Below, in pieces: positions 39,066 to 51,300 of a DNA stretch of 64,000 nucleotides. Position numbers and translations under genes: made by a program. The DNA is taken from contig CM068590.1 in the NCBI GenBank assembly GCA_035048485.1, positions 12,198,494 to 12,262,493 of the forward strand. Reading direction: 5' to 3'. Position 1 is the stretch's first letter, and every line of letters starts with the position of its first letter. The notes beneath the pieces are model-generated. The model ran no database searches and was not told where the DNA came from. It was given only the letters and a program-made list of their open reading frames with translations. The DNA comes from Pteria penguin. Lineage: Eukaryota; Mollusca; Bivalvia; Pterioida; Pteriidae.

Positions 39066-39152
39066 GAATCTTCTTGTTTGTAAACCTCTCCTAAAGGTTT
39101 TTTACACTGGTTTGAACCAAGCTTGCTACCGACTGAGCTATGAAGACCCTTA
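39066..39152 (-). mobile_element. tRNA-like SINE relic
   Basis: The minus strand reads CATAGCTCAGTCGGTAGC followed shortly by GGTTCAAACC. Boxes A and B are present but too close, so this is a deleted tRNA-derived head and not a tRNA gene. Confidence 0.5.
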
Positions 39153-39689
39153 GCAAAGATCATGGATGTCTGTTTCAGAGGCCCTCTCTTAAACACATGT
39201 ATTTGATGTCACATCTCTCATAAACAATGAGGTGAATTTTTATGAAACTAGACAGGTTGATAGTTACCAAATTTCAAAGGGTTTGACATTCATTGACCTT
39301 ATAAAGCGCCATGCACAACAATGATGGATTTTATCAAGTCTCCCAAAGCAGAGACGAGTGAAGTTCGAACCAATTATCACATTGGCCCTACCATCATGTA
39401 GGGACAGACTTGTGATGACTCTTAGCCGACTGGCTTGCGATGCTGGCAGCCGGGGTTCGTTTCTTGGATTATGCCAGCATATTTAGGAGATCGATTACTT
39501 TCTGCCTTCATGTCGTGATCTGACTGCAAAAAATGCTTTAAAATTTAAAACCAACGACAATAGGTATGGTAATATACAAGTCTTCATTCTTTTTGGATGT
39601 TGTTTCACCTCGAAAGCACGAGAGGAATTTTGATGAAAATTATCCACTACCACCACCCCACGTCAATCCTCACGGTGATGTACTTGGTT

Positions 39690-40190
39690 TTTATGCCCCG
39701 CCATATATGGCCGAGGGCATATAATGTTTCACCCTGTCATTCTGTCATTCCGAAACCTTGTCATCGCAACTCTTCTAAACCCGTTCATCAGAATTTCACC
39801 AAACTTCACATGTAGGTAGGGCAGCATATGTAGATGTGCATTAAGGGGGGCAACTCTGTTCAGATTTTTTTCAGGAGTTATGGGACTTTGAAATTAGAAA
39901 TGTGCATTGCATATGGCTGAATCTTTTCATCGCAACTCCGAAACTGTTCATTAGAATTTCACCAAACTTCACATGTAGGTTGGGCAGCATATGTAGATGT
40001 GCATGAAGGGAGGCAATTCTGCTCAGAATGTTTTTTCAGGAGTTATGGGACTTTGAAATTAGAAAATTTGCATTGCTTATGGCTGAACCTTGTTTGAATT
40101 TTCAAACATTAGTTCTGTGGCAATTATATTCCACTACCTTAGCTGCCAGAGGGGGCATCTGTGTCGCACCGACACATTAAAATTCTAGTT
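39690..40190 (+). repeat. Dispersed repeat family R2 with ~165-bp tandem duplication
   Basis: The head GCCCCGCCATATATGGC is followed by two tandem units that share AGAATTTCACCAAACTTCAC, GGGCAGCATATGTAGATGTG and AGGAGTTATGGGACTTTGAA, then GAGGGGGCATCTGTGTCGC. A partial relative lies at 32.4 kb. Confidence 0.75.
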
Positions 40191-41019
40191 ATGAAATTCC
40201 ACGATCTTCAAACATTTTGTCATCAAATTTAAAATGATTTTAGTAAATTTAACTATTGATTAGTCATTGGGGTTATTTCAATTGACTTTCCTATACATGT
40301 GTCTTGTCACATCGTCTCCCAAGTTGCAACATAAATAGGAGAATTTTGTCAAGAAGTCAGTCCCAGAGATTTAGAGAATCATTACCGAGTACCAGCTACG
40401 GGTCGGGTCAGTATCATTTTGTGGAAACATTTCTCTTATCACTAGGTTGTTGGGTTCATTCATTAATATTTAAATAAGAAATTACAGATTTCTCAATACG
40501 TCGTGTGTACGCCACCATGGTTTTTGTATAAAATAAATAATGGACGAAAGCAGACTAGTTTTGTAGCATTTCATGCTTTTCAATCTTGTGTGGTTTGTCA
40601 GTCTTTGTGACTAACTGATCGATTTTGGCATAACCCCTCCCCCCTTACCAGAAATAATTCACCTATTTGGTGGCGCCACTAGTTAGGCACATTTCTTATG
40701 AAGGTTGAACCAAGTCAGTTTCCAATAGAATCGGTCATAGTCCTTCTGCTTAAGTTTTCTTTGGACAGAAAATCTAGCTTTTAGTCTCAGTCAGAAAAGC
40801 GACAATAGTCCAGTATGATTCAAACCCGAGACCATCAAACAATGAAACTATCACTTGTTTCTCGGGCCATAGTGATTGATTCAAATCAGACAAGTTGATG
40901 TGTAGTCTCGGCATCTTTCTGCTTGTTATATTATGTAACAATATTAATGCCGTGGCTCTACCTAAATACTAAATCACCTATACTGTCATTCATTATGGTA
41001 GCCAACATGGCTAATCTAG
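40191..41019. other. Intergenic, nothing recognised
   Basis: No long frame, TIR or tandem repeat. It leads into the minisatellite. Confidence 0.5.
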
Positions 41020-43935
41020 TAATTCCATGGTCATGTTTTATATCATCACTTCCATCATCTTCACCATGATCAACTGCACCATTGTCATAATTATCATCAT
41101 TATAATCATCCTCATCATTGTAATAACCTTCCTCATCAATATCATCATCACTGTAATAACCTCCTCATCAATATCATCATCACTGTTAAAACCACATCAT
41201 CAATATCATCATCATTGTAATAACCTCCTCCTCAATATCATCATCAATGTAATAACCCTCCTCATCAATATCATCATCACTGTAATAACCTGCTCAACAA
41301 TATCATCATCACTGTAATAACCTCCTCATCACTGTAAAAACCACCTCATCAATATCATCATCATTGTAATAACCCTCCTCATCAACATCATCATCACTGT
41401 AATAACCCTCCTCATCAATATCATCATCATTGTAATAACCTCCTCATCAATATCATCATCATTGTAATAACCTCCTCATCAATATCATCATCAATGCAAT
41501 AACCCTCCTCATCAATATCATCATCACTGTAATAACCTCCTCATCAATATCATCATCATTGTAATAACCTCCTCATCATCGTGATAATCCTCATTATCAT
41601 CATCATCATCATTGTAATTATCATCCTCTTCATCATTCCATTATCATCCTCATCATTGTAATCATCATCATTAATATCCTCATCAATGTAATCATCATCA
41701 CCATCATCATTGTAATAACCTCATCAACAATATCACCATCAACGTAATAACCCTCCTCATCAATATCATCATCACTGTAATAACCTCCTCATCAATATCA
41801 TCATCACTGTAACAACCTCCTCAACAATATCATCATTGTAATAACCTCCTCATCAATATCATCATCAGTGTAATAACCTCCTCATCAATATCATCATCAT
41901 TGTAATAACCTCCTCATCAATATCATCATCATTGTAATAACCTCCTTAACAATATCATCATTGTAATAACCTCCTCAATACTGTAAAAACCACCTCATCA
42001 ACATCATCATTGTAATATCCCTCCTCATCAATATCATCATCACTGTAATAACCTCCTCATTAATATCATCATCATTGTATTAACCCTCCTCATCAATATC
42101 ATCATCAATGTAATAACCTCCTCATCAATATCATTATCACTGTAATAACCTTCTCATCAATATCATCATCATCATTGTAATAACCTCCTCATCAATATCA
42201 TCATCATTGTAATAACCCTCCTCATCAATATCATCATCATTGTAATAACCTCCTCATCAATATCATCATCATTGTATTAACCCTCCTCATCAATATCATC
42301 ATCAATGTAGTAACCTCCTCCTCAATATCATCATCAATGTAATAACCTCCTCATCAATATCATCATTGTAATAACCTCCTCATCAATATCATCATTGTAA
42401 TAACCTCATCATCAATATCATCATTGTAATAACCCTCCTCATCAATATCATCATCAATGTAGTAACCTCCTCATCAATATCATCATCATTGTAATAACCT
42501 CCTCATCATTGTATTAACCCTCCTCATCAATATCATCATCAATGTAATAACCTCCTCATCAATATCATCATCAATGTAATAACCTCATCAATATCATCAT
42601 TGTAATAACCTCCTCATCAATATCATCATTGTAATAACCTCCTCATCAATATCATCATCAATGTAATAACCTCCTCATCAATATCATCATCATTGTAATA
42701 ACTTCCTCATCAATATCATCATCATCATTGTTATAACTCTCCTCATCAATATCATCATCATTGTAATAACCTCCTCATCAATATCATCATCAATGTAGTA
42801 ACCTCCTCCTCAATATCATCATCAATGTAATAACCTCCTCATCAATATCATCATTGTAATAACCTCCTCATCCATATCATCATTGTAATAACCCTCCTCA
42901 TCAATATCATCATCAATGTAGTAACCTCCTCATCAATATCATCATCATTGTAATAACCTCCTCATCATTGTATTAACCCTCCTCATCAATATCATCATCA
43001 ATGTAATAACCTCCTCATCAATATCATCATCAATGTAATAACCTCATCAATATCATCATTGTAATAACCTCCTCATCAATACATTCATTGTAATAACCCT
43101 CCTCATCAATATCATCATCAATGTAATAACCTCCTCATCAATATCATCATCATTGTAATAACTTCCTCATCAATATCATCATCATTGTAATAACTCTCCT
43201 CATCAATATCATCATCACTGTAATAACCTCCTCATTAATATCATCATCACTGTAATAACCTCCTCATCAAATTCATCACTGTAATAAGCCTCCTCATAAA
43301 TATCATCATCATTGTAATAACCCTCCTCATCAATATCATCATCATTGTAATAACCTCCTCATCAATATCATCATCATTGTAATAACCTCATCAATATCAT
43401 CATCACTGTAATAACCTCCTCATCAATATCATCATCATTGTAATATCCCTCCTCATCAATATCATCATCATTGTATTAACCCTCCTCATCATCGTGATAA
43501 TCCTCATTATCATCATCATCATCATTGTAATTATCATCCTCTTCATCATTCCATTATCATCATCATCATTGTAATCATCATCATTAACATCCTCATCAAT
43601 GTAATCATCATCACCATCATCATTGTAATCATTATCATCATTGTAATCATTATCATCATCATCATTGTAATCATCATCATTGTAATCATCATCACCATCA
43701 TCATTGTAATCATTATCATCATCAATATCTTCATCATTGTAATCATCGTCACCATCATCATTGTAATCATTATCATCATCAATATCTTCATCATTGTAAT
43801 CATCATCATTGTAATCATCATCATCAATATCTTCACCATCAGTGTAATCATCATCATCATTGTAATCATCATCAACATCACTAATATCATCTTCATCATC
43901 ATTGCAATAATCATCATCATCAACATCATCATTTC
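41020..43935. repeat. 2.9-kb ATC-rich minisatellite with higher-order structure
   Basis: Roughly 90 units of 29-32 bp with core CTCATCAATATCATCATC followed by A/ATTGTAATAACCTC. Units vary by ATC copy number and C/T changes. A ~125-bp distinct block (GTGATAATCCTCATTATC ...) occurs at about 41577-41705 and again at about 43488-43615. A block of about 460-490 bp at about 42300-42785 repeats at about 42790-43200. Past 43560 it degrades to simple ATC/TTG repeats. The reverse strand gives a spurious Met-rich frame. Confidence 0.95.
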
Positions 43936-44454
43936 ACTAGTGGTAAAGCTATACAAGAAGAAAACAGTGAAGATAAATCATTTTCATAATTTATCATAAA
44001 AAATCAACATGAACAATGAACAGTATGTGTAAGTCAACAAAGCTAAATAGGTTTTGTATGATAAACTTTGGCACCTCTCTGACTAGAATTGGTAAAAAGT
44101 ATGACTTTAATATCACAATAAATTGTAAAACTATTGTAAATGTAAATTTTGTAATAAGCACCCTTAAAAACAATAATGAATAATCATTCAAAATATGCCA
44201 TTATACTTACGTAAATTAAAATTTCTCAATATTTCTTGACAAAGGTTCAAAATTCAAAAATGGTTTTGTTCTTATCAACCACATGAAATAAGTAATACAA
44301 ATTCTCCCGAGATATAAAATGAATGCTATGAAAACAAGTATAAGATAAACATACAAATGACCTGAGTGTAAATATAACGAAAATACTGCTTTAAAATTTC
44401 TATGTCCTTAACATTGTTGACAATTTAGAGGATAAAGTGTGAAAGTATTAATCT

Positions 44455-44815
44455 TGTTAATCTCTATGAGAATAACATTTTTAACAATATAGTTTTTCCT
44501 AAACAATAGCAGTAAACATTTTGTAAAAATCTATAACCACAGTATTTACTAACAATATAGTGTAAAATTCTCCTGTAAATGGAAATAAAAATTTGTATGT
44601 ATCTATAACATTTTTAACGATACAGTATAAAGTATTTCCTGTAAATGGCAGTATGAATTTTGTAAATATCTCTAACTACAGAATTTGTTAACAATATATT
44701 GTAAAATTTTCCTAAAAATGGCAGTATGGATTTTGTAAATATCTATAACCACACCATTTTTTAACAATACTGGGTAAAAATTTCCCTGTAAATGGCAGTA
44801 TGAATTTTATAAAAT
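44455..44815. repeat. ~75-bp imperfect tandem repeat downstream of the K/E-rich gene
   Basis: About five units with consensus parts CCTGTAAATGGCAGTATG, TTTTGTAAATATCTATAACC and TTAACAATATAGTGTAAAAT. It lies 0.5 kb past the stop codon and may be in its 3' UTR. Confidence 0.8.
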
Positions 44816-45342
44816 TGATGGCACATACCAGTAACATCTAACTACCATACTTTATGAGATATTTGATCAAAATTCTCAAATATCTTTACCATATCACAGA
44901 AATATATCTAACGTGAGTTTTGTAAAGTTTAAAAACCCTCAAAAAATATCTTGTATATACTGAAAAATATAGTACAAAGTGTGTAAAAATATATAACCAG
45001 TGTTTGATATACGATGAAATCTTGTAACAAAGTTCAGTATGCAGTGTTTTTCTGCAGAGATTAAGCAGACTTAACAATACTATTTCAAAACAACATGAGT
45101 CTAAAACACAAAATATTTCATTCGAAACACCTGCACATGTGAAATTCAGACAACTTTCATGTAAACTTTCTAAACAATTTTTCATAAATTGGAGACAATT
45201 TCCTCTTAAAAAATGCCAGAATTTGAAAATTAAATTAAATAAATGTGTTGAAAAAAAAAAACAGTTTCTGTCTGAAAATACCCTCATAATAATTCTTAAT
45301 ATTCGAATGTTACCGTATGAAAACAACATATCTCGCATATGT

Positions 45343-48300
45343 TTATAAATACTCAATTTCAAACTCGTCATCAGTATCCTTAAAGTAATTTGCGAAGTCG
45401 ATCTCTTTCTTTTCCTCTTCTTCATCTTCTGTTTCCTCATATGAAAATTCCTTAACTTCAATAAATGATACATCGTCATTCGGCTCCTCTTGTGGTTCTG
45501 GTTCCTGCTTAGATTCTATTTTTACTTCTGACCTTGACATCTCCTCCTGGTGGGTTGATTCAATGTCTTTAGTATCCTTCACAGAGGGTTCCAAGCACTG
45601 ATTATCTTGGGAAGTTTCAGAGTCTGATGTGCGGATATCAACTTTGCTGAGAAATCGTTGTTTGACTACGTTGCTTAATTTGGTGAACTTTGATTTGAAT
45701 AAGGATTTTTTTGGTTTCTTCTCCACTTTTTTCACTTCGAATACAAGTGGATCATAAAGGATTTTCTTCTTTTCAATAACGTCTGCTACATCAGGTTTTG
45801 TGACCTCAGATTGCTTGACCTCAGGCTGATCGACCTTTTGAGCTTTATCATTTCCATGAGCTTTGTCAGCCTCTTTCTGACTGGTTTCATCTTCTGTCAT
45901 GAAGAAATTATTTTTTAACACCTTTGGTGGGCCAATGCGTCTTGGAATTCGAGGTGTACTCCTATTGCTTTTTAAAGACTCCATGGACATTTTCATTTCC
46001 TCTCGCTCTTTCTTCTTCTTCAGTTTAAGCTCCATTTCCTCTAATTCCATTTTTCTTCGCATTCTGGCCTCTTTCTTTTCTTTTCGCCGCTGTTTTTCCT
46101 TGAAATCTGGAGCATCGATATCCGCAAACTCGGCATCTGAGAGGTCTACTTCTTCAAACATTCGATCAAGAGATTCTTGTTCTAACTCCCGGATATCAAT
46201 CTTGTCATCACCAATACATTTCGGTTTAGTTGGCCTGTATCCTTCCTCAGTATCTGAATCAATCTCCGAGGATGCGTCCATGTTAGATTCCTTCTTTTCT
46301 ACCTGGTCAGCACACTCTATAGGCATTTCTGCCTCCTCATTGACTGTCCTTGCAGAGGCAGGATTTTGTGAAGATTCAACATCTTCAATTATGTCATCTT
46401 CACCTTCTTTAGGATATATATCCATTCGTTCCTTCAGTGCTTTCAGCTCCATTATGCGCTGTTCACGTAACTTTAAAATACTCTCCTGTTTCTTTTTCTT
46501 GAACAATTCATGTTTCTGGTCTTGTTTTGCATTGTTCTTTTTGAATTTTTCAAATTTCTTTTCTTCTTTAGCGATTACTTTCTCTTCTCTAGCTATTTCT
46601 TTTTCTTCTTGCTTATCTTGTAGTCTCTGCACTATGGCCTCCCTTTTTTCTTCTCTGATTTCATTTATTCTTTGCTCTTCTTCCTTTTTATCAAGAATCT
46701 TCCTAAATTCTAGAGCTTGAGCCAACTTTCTTTCTTCCTCAGCTTGTGCCTCATTAAGTGCCTCTTCTTCTTCCTTTTGAAGTCTTTTAATTTCCTTTTC
46801 CTCTTCTTTATCTTCTTTCTTACTTTTTTTCTTTTCTTCCTTTTCCATTTGTTTCCTTTTCTTTGCATCTTCTTTAATCTTCTTTTTCTCCTCAGCCTCA
46901 ATCTCCTTCTCTATTTTCTTTTCTAACTTCTTTTGTGCTAATTCTTCAGCTGTGAGTTCTTTATCTTCCTCCTTATCTTGTTCCTCCTTCTTCCTTTCTG
47001 AAGATTTTCCCCTAAATCTCAATGTAAAGCGCCCAACTTTGAAAATCCTTTCTTTCTTGGTTTTGCATTCTTTATCTTCACTTTGTTTTGACTCATCAGC
47101 TTCTACTTTTGTATCATCTTCCTTGAGATCTTCATTTTTCAAGTCATGTGATGTTATATGATCTTCATCCTCACCATCCCTTTCACTTTCAAATTCCATG
47201 AAATTGACCTTAGACAGATCTTTTGAGGGCTCAGAATTAAAGTTAGATTTAATTGGGGTTTCATCGCCTCCCTTAGACTGCTCTAAGTTCATACATTCAG
47301 AGTCAAATTCATCTAATGAACAAGATCCTGTGCTTTGTTGATCAAGATTATCTTCAATGGTTTCTTCCTTCTCAAACTGTACTTTCCTTTCTTCCCGTTT
47401 CCTATTTTTGATTTCTTCTATTTTCATTCTCTCCTCAGCTTTCTTATCTAACTTTATCTGTTCTTCTTCTTGTTTTGTTATTTTCTTCTCCTTCGTTTTA
47501 CTTTTCTCTAATTCTTTTTCCTTCTGTTTTTCCAATTTTTGATTTTCCTTTTCTTCTTGTTTAAGCTCTTTATCAGCTGCTTTTTCTAATTTTTCCTCAT
47601 ATTTCTTTTGTGCCAGTTCTTCTTTTTTCTCTTTTTCTTTTTGAGCAGATTCAATTTTTTTCTCTTCTTTCTCTTTCTCCTTTTGAGCTGATTCAATTTT
47701 TTTCTCTTCTTTCTCTTTCTCCTTTCGAGCTGATTCAATTTTTTTCTCTTTTTCTTTCTCATATTTCTTTTCTTCCTCTGCCTTCTTATCCGGTTTTTCT
47801 TTCTGTTTATGAAGATAATCTTCTTTTTCCTCCCTCCTCTCTGAAGATTTTCCTCGAAGTCTCACAGACAAGCGTCCAATTTTCAGTACCTTTTGCTTCC
47901 TGGAACCATCATCCTTATCTTCAGTTCTATTAGTTGCAATAACACTTGAATCACCTTCATCCTTTTTTTCACTTTCAGGACTAGGATCATTTCCACATGC
48001 ATTTAAATGACTTTTGTGACCTTCATGCAAGACTGGACTTTGCGGATCTACTTTCTCACTTATTTGTTCATTAAAAAGTTCTGATCTTTTCCTTTCTTCT
48101 CTTTTCTTGTTTTTGATTTCTTCTATTTTCAATTTTTCCTCTTCCTTTTTCTCTAACTTTTCCTTTTCTATTGCTTGTTTCGAAAGTGCTTTTTTCTCCT
48201 TGTGCTCTTTTTCCTCTCGTTCTTTTTCCATTTTCTTTTCCAGTTTCTTATTTTCGACATCCTCTTTTTTCATTTCTTTATCTGCTATCTTTTCCAATTT

Positions 48301-51300
48301 CTTGTTTTCTTCATTTTCTTTTTTCAGTTCCTTTTCAGCTTTCTTTTCTAAAGTTTTCTCATATTTTTTCTGTGCAAGCTCTTCTTTCTTCTCCTTTTCT
48401 TTTTCCTTTTTAATATCTTGTTCAGCTTTCTTTTCAGCTTTCTTTTCTGCTTTCTTTTGCTCTTCTTCTTCCTTTTTTTGTTCTTTTTCAGCTTTCTGAG
48501 CAGATTTTTTTGCTTCTTTATCCTCCTTTTTGAGTTCAGCATCTATTTTCTTTTCTGATTTCTTTTTCTCTATTTCTAATTTTTTCTCGGCTTCTTTCTC
48601 TAGTTTCTCTTTTTCTTTAACATTTTTCTCCCTTTCTTTCTCCAATTTCTTCTCCATCTTTTCATTTTTCTTCTGCTCCTTTTCCTCCTGTTTTTTCATA
48701 TCTTTTTCTTCTTTCTCTTTCCTAATATCTTCCTTCATTTCCTCTTTTCTTTTTTGATCTTCTTCCTTTCGTTGTTTTGCAAGTTCTTGGTAACTCTTTT
48801 TGTGTATCTCAATTTTTTCCTTCAGTTGTTCTTCCTCCTGTTTAATATCCATTTTCTGCTCTTTTTTCAACTGTTCCTTTTTAATTCTGATTTCTTCATT
48901 TATCTGTTCTGCTTTATTCTTCGCATATTTTTCCTGCAACATCTTCTTTTGTTTCAATTCAGCCTGCTGCCTCTTCAAATCTTTAAGCCTATCTTCTTTA
49001 CTCTTCTCTTCACATTCCTCTTGTGTTAAATCTGCAGCATTATTTCCAGATTCTGGCTTATTTTCAGTCTTATCATCTCTCTGAACATCTTTGTTTGGAT
49101 TTAATTCTAAGATTTCTTTTCTTGTCATTTCCAATTCAAATTCTATTTCCTCTTTTCTTTTCAGACGATCACTTCTTACTCTTTCCAATTTCTTCTCCAA
49201 TTTCTCAAGTTCAGCCTCTTTTTCAAGAACAGCAGTTGAAGGTGCTTCACCGTCAAATTCCATCTGTTGCCTGCGATGTTCTTCTTCCTGGTCTTCCAGG
49301 GATGGTTTCCTCTCAGATGATTTACCCCTCTTCATAAATTTATCTTTAAGTTTAATTAGTTTACTGATTCCACCTTCTTTATCTTTCTTTGCTGTGAGTT
49401 CCACATCATTGTAATTATCGTTACCCAAGCTGATTACAGATGTGAACGACTCTACCTTGAGAGGTTCATGCTGCTTGACTCCTTTGTACTCTATTGCCCT
49501 CTGACTCTCAACCACCACTTGTCTCTCATTGGTAGCAAGGTTAAGGTCATCATCACTATCCCAGCTGTTTACAGATGTTAATGATTCAGTCTTCAAAGGT
49601 TCACGTTGCTTAATCTCTTTGTTCTTAGCCAACCTTGGACTCCGAGATTTCACTTGTCTTGGACTGGTAACTGGTGCAAGTTCAACCTCATTTTCATCAT
49701 CACTATCCCAGCTGTTAAAAGATGTGAATGATTCAACTTTGAGTGGTTCATCCTGCTTTACCTCCTTGTCCTTTACTGACTTCTGACTTGTTGATTTCAC
49801 TTGATTGTCACTAGCAACAGGTGCTTGGTTGACCTCACAGTCATCATCACTATCCCAGCTGTTCACAGATGTGAATGACTGAACTTTGAGAGGTTCATGG
49901 TGATTCAATCCCTGATTCACTGTTGACGTCTGACTAACAGATTTAAGACCTCCTTTCACTTGTTCACCATCATCATCGTCACTATCCCAGCTGTTCACTG
50001 AAGTGCAGGACCTCACATAATCAGGGTCAGTCTGATCCAGCTCTTCATCAAATGTTGACTGTTTATTCACCGACTGACTAGCGACGGGCTCTTCATCAAT
50101 TTCATCACTATCCCAGCTATTTACAGAGGTGAACGACTGAACATTACGAGGTTCTGTGTCATCTTCACGACTGGTGGTTGTAGACCCTTCACTCATAGGT
50201 CCAGACCTGCCAGATTCCTCACCATTTTCAGAGTCCAAACTTTTCATGGATGTTACAGATCCCACTTGCGCAGGAACGTTCTGACTCGATCTTTGGTCCT
50301 TCGCCGGTATCTCATTTTGGCTGCACTTTTGAGTTTCTTCATCATCACTCTCAAAGCAATGTACAGACACCTGATCTTCGGTTCGAGCCGAGATATTTCC
50401 CTCTTTGAGATGCGTGCTTCTAATGCTGTCATTACACATTCGGATTAAGACAGCATCACTATTTTCTGCAGATCTATTAGATGCCTGCATATCGACTGGT
50501 AAAAAGGGATTGAACGGCCGTCTTACTTGGAAAGATTCACTCTTTTGGTGTACTGAGGGATCCATATATACAAAATCTGTATCATCATATGATATATTTG
50601 TGTCAGTTTCCATGGCTTCTAATATATGTTGTTCCAGATTTGATCTGAAAATTCTTTCACTGTCATTGGCAAAGGTTAAATCCAGCTGTGGAACATCTGA
50701 AGGGCGGCATGAGGAACGATTAACCTTAGGTCTGGTGAACTTGGCATCATTCCTCCACTGATCTCGTCTAGAATGCCTGGCCCCAGACCGGTTATCAAAT
50801 GGACTGTATGACCTATAACTAGGTATACCCCTCTCTCTTAACACTCTGTCAAGCATTTTCTGCATTTTCAATTCTAGTTCAGGACTATTTGCAATGGAAC
50901 TTTTGTTATTGTCTCTGATGTTATTAATCACATTCTGTAAGTCTTGAAACTTGTTCAAGGTGTCGTAGAACACATCTACAGTGCTTGCCTCAGCTGCTAA
51001 ATTGAAGTGGACATTTGTTGCAGAATAAATCTTGACAAACTCACTGCTGTTGTTTCCTGACTTATCACCAGAAATCTCGGGAATGGTGAAATTTGGTACA
51101 TGTCTCTTCTCCTTGTTTTTGCCCTTGTTTTCAGAACAAATATCTTCTTTAAGATCTCCCACTTGTTTTGTCTTCTTTTTATCTTTGTTTACTGGTGGAA
51201 GAATATTTTCTTCACCATTTTCCATATGTCTTGTCTTCATATTTTTTTCTTTGTCTTCAGGAAGAGTAATACTTTCTTTAACATCTTCCTCATGCCATGT

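Larger units (their letters stand above)
46600..49000 (-). other. K/E-rich helical region, probably including single alpha-helix stretches
   Basis: Translated in the gene frame this region is almost only K, E, Q, R, A and L, with oppositely charged residues three to four positions apart and few hydrophobic heptad positions, for example AEKKAEKKAEQDIKKEKEKE. That pattern fits charged single alpha-helices as in caldesmon or myosin VI, better than a classical coiled coil. The segment EKKIESAQKEKEKE is tandemly repeated three times (about 47625-47765). Confidence 0.65.

Noticed and set aside
41020..43935. CRISPR-like regular repeat spacing
   Set aside because: Units are adjacent and vary slightly with no unique spacers; the context is a eukaryotic genome. 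It is a minisatellite.
43546..43956. 136-codon minus-strand Met/Ile-rich frame
   Set aside because: Low-complexity translation of the ATC repeat; no start context, splice or protein-like composition.
45899..46720. 273-codon plus-strand frame rich in Ser/Phe/Leu, and similar frames at 51440-52198 and 48107-48499
   Set aside because: They are exact antisense shadows of the K/E-rich exon (Lys/Glu codons read backwards as Phe/Leu/Ser) with no independent features.
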